Shown one piece after another: positions 13,441 to 18,764 of a DNA stretch of 18,764 bases (the stretch's first letter is position 1; each line of letters begins with the position of its first letter). The notes under the pieces are model-generated. The model was not told where the DNA came from and did no database searches. It saw nothing but the letters and a program-made list of their open reading frames with translations. Origin of the DNA: an uncultured Collinsella sp. (GTDB taxonomy: Bacteria > Actinomycetota > Coriobacteriia > Coriobacteriales > Coriobacteriaceae); assembly GCA_900547345.1 (NCBI GenBank), contig URGG01000029.1:1-18764 (forward strand), read 5' to 3'. The translations under genes were made by a program, and so were the position numbers.

Positions 13441-15247
13441 GTGCCTCGCCTCCTTCCTGGGTCTGAGCTTGCGTTGCGGATGCCTCGGTGTCGGCTTCGA
13501 CGGCCTCTTCGCCCTCGGCAGACATCTTGTTCTGCGAGGTAAAGGTCTCGCGGTAGATCTCGCTCGTCTTGAGCAGCTCATCGTGGTTGCCGATCTGCGC
13601 GATGCGGCCGCCCTCCATGACGATGATGCGGTCCGCGTCCTGCACGGAGCTGATGCGCTGGGCAATGATGAGCTTGGTCGTGTTGGGCAGATAGCTTGCC
13701 AGGCCTGCGCGAATCTTGGCGTCGGTCTTGGTGTCGACGGCGCTGGTGGAGTCGTCCAGGATCAAGATCTTGGGGCGACGCAGCAGGGCACGCGCAATGC
13801 ACAGGCGCTGCTTCTGACCGCCGGAAACATTGGAGCCGCCCTGTTCGATCCAGGTGTCATAGCCCTTGGGGAAGCCATCGACAAACTCGTCGGCACAGGC
13901 CAGATGCGCGGCCTCGCAGACCTCTTCGTCGGTGGCGTTCGGGTCGCCCCAACGCAGATTCTCGGCGATGGTGCCGCTAAACAGCACGTTTTTCTGTAGC
14001 ACCATGGCGACCTGGTGGCGCAGGGCGTCCAAGTCGTAGTCGCGCACATCCACGCCGCCTACGCGCACGGTGCCTTCGGTGGCGTCGTACAGGCGGGCGA
14101 TGAGGTTTACAAGCGTGGACTTGGCCGAGCCGGTGCCGCCGATGATGCCGATGGTCTCGCCGCTCTTAATGTGCAGGTCGATATCGTCGAGCGCCTGGCG
14201 CTTCGCATGCGCGGAATACTTAAAGCTCACGTGGTCAAAGTCGATGGAGCCATCGGCGACCTCGAGCACGGGCTCGGCGGGATCGGCGATCGTGGGCTCG
14301 GCGGCCAGCACCTCGGTGATGCGGTGCGCCGATTCGTCGGCCATGGTCACCATGACAAAGATCATCGACAGCTGCATCAGACTCATGAGGATCTGGAAGC
14401 CATAGGTAAAGATCGAGGAGAGCTGGCCCACATCGAACAGCGTGCCCTGGCTCGTGATGATGAGCTTGGAGCCCAGGTAGATGATGACGACAAACGCGCC
14501 GTTGACGCAGATGTTCATCATGGGGTTGTTAAAGGCCAGCAGTTTCTCGGCGCGGGTGAAGTCCATCTGGACGTCGCGCGCGGCGGTCGCGAACTTCTCC
14601 TTCTCAAAGTCTTCGCGCACATAGCTCTTGACCACGCGCATGCCGGTGACGTTTTCCTCGACAGACTCGTTAAGTGCGTCGTACTTGTGGAACACGCGCG
14701 AGAAGATGGGGCGCACCTTAAAGATGATAAAGAACAGTCCAAAGCCCAGCAGCGGAATGATGACCAGGTAGACCATGGCGACGCTGCCGCCCATGATAAA
14801 CGCCATGGTAAAGGCGAAGATCAATACCAGCGGTGCGCGCACGGCGATACGGATGATCATCATAAAGGCCTGCTGCACGTTGTTGATATCGGTGGTCAGA
14901 CGCGTGACGAGCGAGGAGCTCGAGAACTCATCGATGTTGGCAAAGCTGAACGTCTGGATCTTGTAGAACAGGTCGTGACGCAGATTCTTGGCGAAGCCGC
15001 AGCTCGCATGGCTGCAGGTAACGCCGGCAGCGGCGCCAAAAGCAAGCGACGTCAGCGCGATGAGCACCAAAAAGCCTGCGGTGGGAAGCATCTCGGCTAC
15101 GGTGGCGCCGTCTTTGATAGCGTCGATCAGGTTGGCGGTGATAAATGGAATCAGCATCTCGCAGAGTACCTCGCCAAGCACGAGCAACGGCGTGGCAACG
15201 GTGACTTTCATATAGTCGCGGATGCTTCCCATGAGGGTTTTAATCAT
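13433..15247 (-). CDS. ABC exporter subunit, TMD-NBD half-transporter with degenerate ATPase site
   Basis: The protein has 604 residues: six membrane helices (about 15-305) and an ATPase domain. Several key residues are altered. Walker A is GGTGSAKS (370-377) with Ala for the last Gly. Walker B is ILILDDS, with Asp (D499) where catalytic Glu is expected. The switch histidine is replaced by Gln (Q530 in IIAQRISS). The signature VSGGQ (474-478) is intact. This is the pattern of the degenerate half of a heterodimeric exporter: its poor Walker B and switch residues pair with the poor LSQGQ of the partner, and its good signature completes the partner's catalytic site. A ~30-residue acidic tail follows the ATPase. 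The start ATG at 15247 overlaps the MarR stop by 8 nt (ATGATTAA), which indicates translational coupling. Confidence 0.93.
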   Translation of the reverse strand: MIKTLMGSIRDYMKVTVATPLLVLGEVLCEMLIPFITANLIDAIKDGATVAEMLPTAGFLVLIALTSLAFGAAAGVTCSHASCGFAKNLRHDLFYKIQTFSFANIDEFSSSSLVTRLTTDINNVQQAFMMIIRIAVRAPLVLIFAFTMAFIMGGSVAMVYLVIIPLLGFGLFFIIFKVRPIFSRVFHKYDALNESVEENVTGMRVVKSYVREDFEKEKFATAARDVQMDFTRAEKLLAFNNPMMNICVNGAFVVIIYLGSKLIITSQGTLFDVGQLSSIFTYGFQILMSLMQLSMIFVMVTMADESAHRITEVLAAEPTIADPAEPVLEVADGSIDFDHVSFKYSAHAKRQALDDIDLHIKSGETIGIIGGTGSAKSTLVNLIARLYDATEGTVRVGGVDVRDYDLDALRHQVAMVLQKNVLFSGTIAENLRWGDPNATDEEVCEAAHLACADEFVDGFPKGYDTWIEQGGSNVSGGQKQRLCIARALLRRPKILILDDSTSAVDTKTDAKIRAGLASYLPNTTKLIIAQRISSVQDADRIIVMEGGRIAQIGNHDELLKTSEIYRETFTSQNKMSAEGEEAVEADTEASATQAQTQEGGEAHE

Positions 15248-15746
15248 CCAGTTCCTCCCAGGTTACACGGATTTTATCGAGCATTTCGGCGAGGTCCTCG
15301 CGCTCGTCGTGGGTGAGCGCGCTAAAGGCCTGTTTTCTAAAGCGGATGCGGGCCGCCTGGTCGATGCGGGCGTTTTCCCGGCCGGTTTCGGTCAGGCGAA
15401 TGGTGAGTTGCCGTCGATCCTTGGGGTTACGGCTGCGCTCGATGAGGCCGTTGACCTCGAGCTTGGACAGAATCTCGGAAAGCGACCCCGGCTTGAGGTC
15501 AAAGTGCATGCCGAGTTCCTGCTGAGACATCTCGCCGCCGGGCTGCTTGGCCAGCAGGCAGATGATGGGCGCCTTGCCGGACACGCCGCCGCCGTGAAAG
15601 TGCATGTAATGGCCGCAAAAGCCCAGGCCATTGAGGATGCGCTTGGCAAGCTTGTCTTCTGAGCTAACCGCTTCGGGTGCATCCGCCGGCTGTGACGGGT
15701 CGCCGCCGGGCTCGTGCGAACAAAGGTTAAGAGGTTCATCGCACAT
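15240..15746 (-). CDS. MarR-family transcriptional regulator of the ABC exporter operon
   Basis: The protein has 168 residues. The winged helix-turn-helix is clear: MSQQELGMHFDLKPGSLSEILSKLEVNGLIERS (73-105) followed by the wing NPKDRRQLTIRLTETG with its conserved DRR. The first ~30 residues are polar and not conserved in type. The segment LGFCGHYMHFHGGG (41-54) is rich in His and Cys; similar short His/Cys stretches occur in MarR proteins next to ABC exporters, and a role in metal or redox sensing is only a guess. The ATG at 15746 follows AAAGGAG with a long gap of 12 nt. It is the first gene of the operon MarR, degenerate ABC subunit, canonical ABC subunit. By analogy with other MarR systems it represses its own promoter and is released by a compound the pump exports. 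Confidence 0.9.
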   Translation of the reverse strand: MCDEPLNLCSHEPGGDPSQPADAPEAVSSEDKLAKRILNGLGFCGHYMHFHGGGVSGKAPIICLLAKQPGGEMSQQELGMHFDLKPGSLSEILSKLEVNGLIERSRNPKDRRQLTIRLTETGRENARIDQAARIRFRKQAFSALTHDEREDLAEMLDKIRVTWEELDD

Positions 15747-15770
15747 GAATTAGTGTTGCTCCTTTCTTTA

Positions 15771-15800
15771 GTTAGGTAGTGGAATTGTTTTGTGCCTAAC
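15771..15800. promoter_or_regulatory. Candidate MarR operator
   Basis: GTTAGG (15771-15776) and CCTAAC (15795-15800) are inverted with 18 bp between. The half next to the promoter covers the predicted start point just downstream of the -10 box, and the other lies in the leader. A repressor bound here would block transcription of its own operon. The assignment to the adjacent MarR protein is inferred. Confidence 0.5.
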
Positions 15801-15801
15801 C

Positions 15802-15830
15802 AATCTAGGAGCATGAGAAATGAATGTCAA
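15802..15830 (-). promoter_or_regulatory. Promoter of the MarR-ABC operon
   Basis: On the bottom strand a perfect -35 box TTGACA (15830-15825) is followed by exactly 17 bp and then TAGATT (15807-15802, four of six consensus bases). The start of transcription would fall near 15795, about 50 nt before the MarR ATG. Confidence 0.75.
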
Positions 15831-15847
15831 GGTACCAAACTTATTAA

Positions 15848-15875
15848 GTTACGGCGTTTTACCAAACGCCGTAAC
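15848..15875. repeat. Perfect 12-bp-stem hairpin upstream of the MarR promoter
   Basis: GTTACGGCGTTT (15848-15859) is the exact reverse complement of 15864-15875, with the 4-base loop TACC. No T-run follows on the top strand. On the bottom strand it is followed by CTTAATAAGTTT, a poor tail. It may be the first hairpin of a small rightward RNA ending at about 15956, or an extragenic palindrome. Confidence 0.55.
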
Positions 15876-15923
15876 CGCTCGACGCTGCGCGGGTCGCATT
15901 TGGACAATCTGACGTTCAACTTC

Positions 15924-15957
15924 AAGGGCGCGACCAGAAGGTCAGCGCCCTTTCGTT
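15924..15957 (+). terminator. Intrinsic terminator with no recognised upstream gene
   Basis: AAGGGCGC then GACC (15924-15935) pair with GGTC then GCGCCCTT (15940-15952) with one bulged A and a 4-base loop AGAA. TTTCGTTT follows. It is oriented rightward, yet no rightward protein gene precedes it between the MarR promoter and this point, so it may end a small RNA. Confidence 0.55.
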
Positions 15958-15959
15958 TC

Positions 15960-16220
15960 ACGTCATCTTGTCTTAAATGCGACTCGCTCGCTGTCGTTGC
16001 CAAAACATCGACGTTGCCCTTTTTGGCACTTGGGACATTCCTCTTGTGCCGGCAGATGGGGACACTCCTTGTCAAGGCTTGGTGCAAAAGGGGACAGGCT
16101 GCCCTCTCATTTCCGAAACCTTTCCGCAACAATGTGGCCTCCGCGGCGCCTGCGCCCGTTCACAACGTCCCCTGCGCTACACTTAGTCACACTGTGGCGC
16201 TGCTGCGCCGCGCCCGAACC
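15960..16220 (+). other. Non-coding spacer with short direct repeats upstream of the kinase gene
   Basis: No credible gene is seen here. GGGACATTCCTCTTGT (16032-16047) is repeated imperfectly as GGGACACTCCTTGT (16058-16071), and GGGGACAGGCTGCCC follows near 16091. These look like fragments of a dispersed intergenic repeat. TACACT (16178-16183) is a possible -10 box for the kinase gene, with no good -35 box. Confidence 0.4.
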
Positions 16221-16233
16221 AAGGGAGACCCTC

Positions 16234-17058
16234 ATGAAGAACACTCAGCTGCTGCTGATCAACGATATGTGCGGCTACGGCAAGGTCGCACTTTCCGCCA
16301 TGCTGCCGGTGCTGTCGCACATGGGCTACCGTATCCATAATCTGCCGACGGCGCTCGTTTCCGACACGCTCAACTACCCCAAGTTCTACATCCACGACAC
16401 CACCGAGTACGTGCGCCAAAGCCTCGCCATCTGGGAGGAGCTCGGCTTTGAGTTCGACGCCATCTCGACCGGCTTTATCGTGACCGAGGAAGAGACGCGC
16501 ATCATCTCGGACTTTTGCCACCGCCGTGCGCAAAAGGGCACCAAGGTGTTCGTCGACCCCATCATGGGCGACAACGGCAAGCTCTATGCGGGCGTGCCCG
16601 AGTCCACGATTGGCCTTATGCGGCATCTGCTGGAGTGCGCAGACTACGCGGTGCCCAACTATACCGAGGCGTGCCTGCTTGCCGATAGGCCTATCGCCGA
16701 GCAAATTACGCCCGATGAGGCCCGCGCCCTTGTGGACGCCGTGCGTGAGCTGGGTGCCAAGTCTGTGGTCATTACGAGCGCCGTAGTCAATGGCACGAAC
16801 GCGGTTATCGGTTACGACCATGTGGCGGGGGAGTACTTTACGATTCCCTTTGAGCTCATTCCGGTCTATTTCCCGGGCACGGGCGACACGTTCTCGGCGG
16901 TGCTCGTCGGCCGCGTTATGGCAGGCTGGAGTCTGCAGCGCGCGACGTCCGATGCCATGCGCGTGGTGGCAGAGCTTATCGAACGCAATGCCGACCAAGA
17001 GGACAAATCGGCCGGCCTTCCCATCGAGGCCTGCCTGGATGTGATCGACCATGAGTAA
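16234..17058 (+). CDS. pdxY: Pyridoxal/pyridoxamine kinase family protein (ribokinase fold)
   Basis: The protein has 274 residues. It would phosphorylate pyridoxal, pyridoxamine or pyridoxine with ATP in vitamin B6 salvage. Family signs are the opening LLINDMCGYGKVALSAMLPVL, DPIMGDNGKLYAGV (108-121), PNYTEACLL (141-149) and the ribokinase-type GTGDTFSAV (215-223) with catalytic base D218. The N-terminal SxxxGYGK-like pattern has Cys-Gly in place of the usual SxVxxG of B6 kinases, so a related substrate such as a thiamin precursor is not excluded. The ATG at 16234 follows AAGGGAG (16221-16227) at 6 nt. Its stop codon overlaps a downstream ATG by 8 nt, which suggests an operon partner that is now cut by the IS21 element. 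Confidence 0.85.
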   Translation: MKNTQLLLINDMCGYGKVALSAMLPVLSHMGYRIHNLPTALVSDTLNYPKFYIHDTTEYVRQSLAIWEELGFEFDAISTGFIVTEEETRIISDFCHRRAQKGTKVFVDPIMGDNGKLYAGVPESTIGLMRHLLECADYAVPNYTEACLLADRPIAEQITPDEARALVDAVRELGAKSVVITSAVVNGTNAVIGYDHVAGEYFTIPFELIPVYFPGTGDTFSAVLVGRVMAGWSLQRATSDAMRVVAELIERNADQEDKSAGLPIEACLDVIDHE

Positions 17059-17140
17059 CGCCGGCGAGGGCGGCATCAGGCCTGCGGGCGAGAGCAAGCC
17101 GCTCGGCGCGTCGCGTGGTGTTAGCGCCGGGCGATTTTAG
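17051..17140 (+). pseudogene. 5' fragment of a gene interrupted by the IS21 element
   Basis: An ATG at 17051 lies within the kinase stop region (ATGAGTAA), the same 8-nt overlap style seen twice in the MarR-ABC operon. The frame reads MSNAGEGGIRPAGESKPLGA and then SRG before it runs into the presumed left end of the IS element near 17119, and it stops at TAG 17138-17140 inside the element. The native gene therefore keeps only about 23 codons here. Its product is not recognisable. A chance frame is possible, but position and overlap fit a co-transcribed gene broken by insertion. Confidence 0.5.
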
Positions 17141-17255
17141 CCGCTAATAGTCAAACTATTTTGACCAATCCCGGTCACCGAATAATGGCCACCGTGCCTC
17201 CCCGCCGCCACTACGCTGGTGGTGCCAACACGCCGGCGTTAGGAGGACCATTGAG

Positions 17256-18563
17256 GTGAACGAGAGACACGATGACCTACAGGAAATTATAGACGCGGCG
17301 CTCCGGGAGATGGCCGCGGAGGAGGGCGACGGGTTCGACCCGCAGGCATGCAACCTCGCTGAGTTCTGCAGGAGGACGGGGCTCACCCGCTCCCGCGCGA
17401 GGACGGTCAGGGCCCACGGGTTCAGGGCCCTGCCCCACGGGAACAGCGGGAGGAGGACCGCGCCGGGCGTGCTCGCCGGCCACACCGGCCTGGTGGACGA
17501 CCTCCTGCGGAAGGGCGTCACCAACTCGCAGGTGATATTCGAGCGGCTGCTCGGCCAGGGCTACGCCGGCGGCCTCACAACGGTGAAGACCTACATCGCC
17601 GCGCACCGGGACCTCGTGCCCGCGAAGAGGCGGCAGGCGGCCCCGCAGGGCTGCCGCGGCCAGCGCTTCAGGACGGCGCCCGGAGAGGCCTACCAGATGG
17701 ACTGGGGCTTCGTCGCGATCGAGCGCCCCGGCGGGGAGCGGGCGCGGATCGCCTGCTTCGCCATGGTCTGCCACCATTGCGGGAGCGCCCACGTCGAGTT
17801 CTTCCCGAACGCGCGCCAGGAGAACCTCCTCATCGGGATGCTGCACGCGTTCTCGGCGCTGGGCGTGCCCGCGACCGTGCTCACCGACAACATGAAGAGC
17901 GTGGTCGTCCGCCGCGATGCCGACGGCCGGCCCGTCTGGCAGGCCGACTACGCCGAGTTCATGGGCGTCGTCGGCTTCCGCACCAGGCTGTGCAGGCCGC
18001 GCCACCCCTATACGAAGGGCAAGGTGGAGAGACTCGTCCGCTTCGTGAAGGGGAACTTCCTCGCGGGAAGGTCCTTCACCGACCTTGACGCCCTCAACCG
18101 GGAGGCCGCCCTCTGGTGCGCCGAGCAGGGAGGCCGCTGGCGGCGCGCGGCGGCATGCGTCCCGATGCGCGAACACGAGGCGGCGTGCTCGGCTAACACC
18201 AGGCCGCTCGAGGTCACGGCCGAGGTCGAGCGGTACCTGTGCCCGCGCCGGAAGATCTCCTTCGACGGCTTCGTGAGCTTCGAGGGGCACCGCTACGGCG
18301 TGCCCTACTGGTACGGCCGCCGCGAGTGCAGGGTGAGCCGGGAGGGGCGCGTGGTGCACATATACAGCGACGACCTCTCCCGCGAGCTCGTCGCCCACGC
18401 CGTCGGCGCCGGCGCCGACAGCTGGTGCGAGGGCCAGTGGGAGACATCGCCGGCGCAGCCCGAGGAGCTGCCGACCCAGCCGGTCGGGACCGTGGTCGAG
18501 CAGATTGCCCCGCCCCGTGCGAAGCCCGGTTTCGAGAGGTTCGACTTCGGGAGGGCCGAATGA
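17256..18563 (+). CDS. istA: IS21-family transposase IstA
   Basis: The protein has 435 residues. It carries an N-terminal helix-turn-helix region (about 33-55, EFCRRTGLTRSRARTVRAHG) and a second DNA-binding region around 76-118. The DDE integrase core follows, with D149 in YQMDWGFV, D211 in VLTDNMKSVV and E258 in TKGKVERLVRFVKGNF. A C-terminal domain contains FDGFVSFEGHRYGVPYW. IstA cuts and joins the element ends. The GTG at 17256 follows AGGAGG (17241-17246) at 9 nt. The stop TGA overlaps the istB start (ATGA), so istB is translationally coupled. The catalytic triad is intact, so the protein may be active if istB is complete. Confidence 0.93.
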   Translation: MNERHDDLQEIIDAALREMAAEEGDGFDPQACNLAEFCRRTGLTRSRARTVRAHGFRALPHGNSGRRTAPGVLAGHTGLVDDLLRKGVTNSQVIFERLLGQGYAGGLTTVKTYIAAHRDLVPAKRRQAAPQGCRGQRFRTAPGEAYQMDWGFVAIERPGGERARIACFAMVCHHCGSAHVEFFPNARQENLLIGMLHAFSALGVPATVLTDNMKSVVVRRDADGRPVWQADYAEFMGVVGFRTRLCRPRHPYTKGKVERLVRFVKGNFLAGRSFTDLDALNREAALWCAEQGGRWRRAAACVPMREHEAACSANTRPLEVTAEVERYLCPRRKISFDGFVSFEGHRYGVPYWYGRRECRVSREGRVVHIYSDDLSRELVAHAVGAGADSWCEGQWETSPAQPEELPTQPVGTVVEQIAPPRAKPGFERFDFGRAE

Positions 18564-18764
18564 TGGCGGGCGCGGGGGCGAGCCCCTACGAGCTCGCGAG
18601 CGACGCCGCGTCGAGGCTCGGGATCGCCGTCGGGGCGGAGGAGCTCGCGACCCTCGCCTCGGACCTCGACCTCGGCGACGGGGAGATGGCCGCCGTGGCC
18701 GCCACCTTCTCCTACCTTGCGGAGAAGAGGAGGCTCGCCTCCATCGAGACGCTGCTGAGGCTGA
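18560..18764 (+). CDS. istB: IS21-family ATP-binding helper IstB, N-terminal part
   Basis: The frame starts with ATG at 18560 overlapping the istA stop by 4 nt (ATGA) and remains open to the window end, giving 68 codons. The end of the visible part reads FSYLAEKRRLASIETLLRL, the start pattern of IstB proteins, which are DnaA-like AAA+ ATPases that help IstA choose target DNA. The Walker motifs lie beyond the window. A second ATG directly follows the first, so the exact start is uncertain by one codon. Confidence 0.88.
   Translation, partial: MMAGAGASPYELASDAASRLGIAVGAEELATLASDLDLGDGEMAAVAATFSYLAEKRRLASIETLLRL

Larger units (their letters stand above)
17119..18764 (+). mobile_element. IS21-family insertion sequence, right part cut by the window edge
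   Basis: The element holds istA and the start of istB in the classic IS21 order with overlapping stop and start. The left end is placed at TGTTAGCGCC near 17119, because IS21 ends usually begin with TGT and because host-like sequence ends there. This limit is inferred, as the right end is outside the window. The left 120 bp contain several short dyads (TTAGCG/CGCTAA, AATAGT/ACTATT, GTCAAA/TTTGAC), as expected for transposase-binding end repeats. Arginine codons in the element are often AGG, while the host genes here mostly use CGC or CGT, in keeping with foreign origin. Confidence 0.85.

Noticed and set aside
11587..13542. A 651-codon open frame on the top strand.
   Set aside because: It is antisense to the canonical ABC subunit, which has all ATPase motifs. 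The product is His/Val/Asp-rich without any domain signature.
13441..13665. An N-terminal extension of the canonical ABC subunit by 75 residues.
   Set aside because: It overlaps the end of the previous gene, has no ribosome binding site and is rich in Arg/Ser/Pro. The ATG at 13440 has AAGGAGG and the 8-nt overlap.
14015..15316. A 433-codon open frame on the top strand.
   Set aside because: It is antisense to the degenerate ABC subunit and has no family features.
1..18764. CRISPR arrays, tRNA or rRNA genes, phage modules and toxin-antitoxin pairs.
   Set aside because: The spacers were read for regular direct repeats, cloverleaf-like sequences and small gene pairs; none was found.

Overview
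The window is a stretch of high-GC chromosome from a bacterium that looks like Collinsella or a close relative (Coriobacteriia, Actinomycetota). This is an inference from GC-rich coding, AAGGAG-type ribosome binding sites and overall protein character; no rRNA or marker gene is present to prove it. Both ends look like places where an assembly would break: the left end runs out inside a gene frame that appears chimeric, and the right end runs out inside istB of an IS21-family element. The window may therefore be a whole contig.

Layout from left to right. 1-951 (-): 5' part of an RlmL/RlmKL-type 23S rRNA methyltransferase whose frame turns, without a stop, into sequence typical of the fatty-acid kinase FakA. 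1027-1854 (+): HAD-IIB phosphatase. 2048-2752 (+): transaldolase-like aldolase. 2753-3133: a repeat-rich convergent spacer holding a 17-bp inverted repeat, a second copy of the aldolase C-terminal coding end, and a terminator flanked by a ~45-bp inverted repeat. 3134-5281 (-): Tex. 5282-5693: a spacer with a ~160-bp foldback element and a terminator. 5694-9008 (-): a three-gene cluster of SDR dehydrogenase, OFA-type MFS transporter and Gfo/Idh/MocA dehydrogenase, with a divergent LysR regulator at 9250-10128 (+). 10249-11340 (+): membrane diguanylate cyclase. 11521-15746 (-): MarR regulator plus a heterodimeric ABC exporter in an overlapping operon. 15831-16233: non-coding, with hairpins and short repeats. 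16234-17058 (+): pyridoxal/pyridoxamine kinase-like protein. 17119 to the end: an IS21-family element (istA complete, istB cut by the window edge), apparently inserted in a gene that began inside the end of the kinase gene.

How genes work together. The SDR, MFS and Gfo/Idh genes with the divergent LysR gene form a plausible inducible uptake-and-oxidation unit for an unidentified polyol, sugar acid or related compound. The MarR-ABC operon has a clear promoter, a dyad at the predicted start point and two 8-nt stop/start overlaps, which suggests a self-regulated drug or toxic-compound exporter. The remaining genes are housekeeping functions. No CRISPR array, tRNA, rRNA or phage region was seen. 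The features most worth a second look are the chimeric left-end frame, the duplicated aldolase tail, the two different foldback elements and the IS21 disruption.
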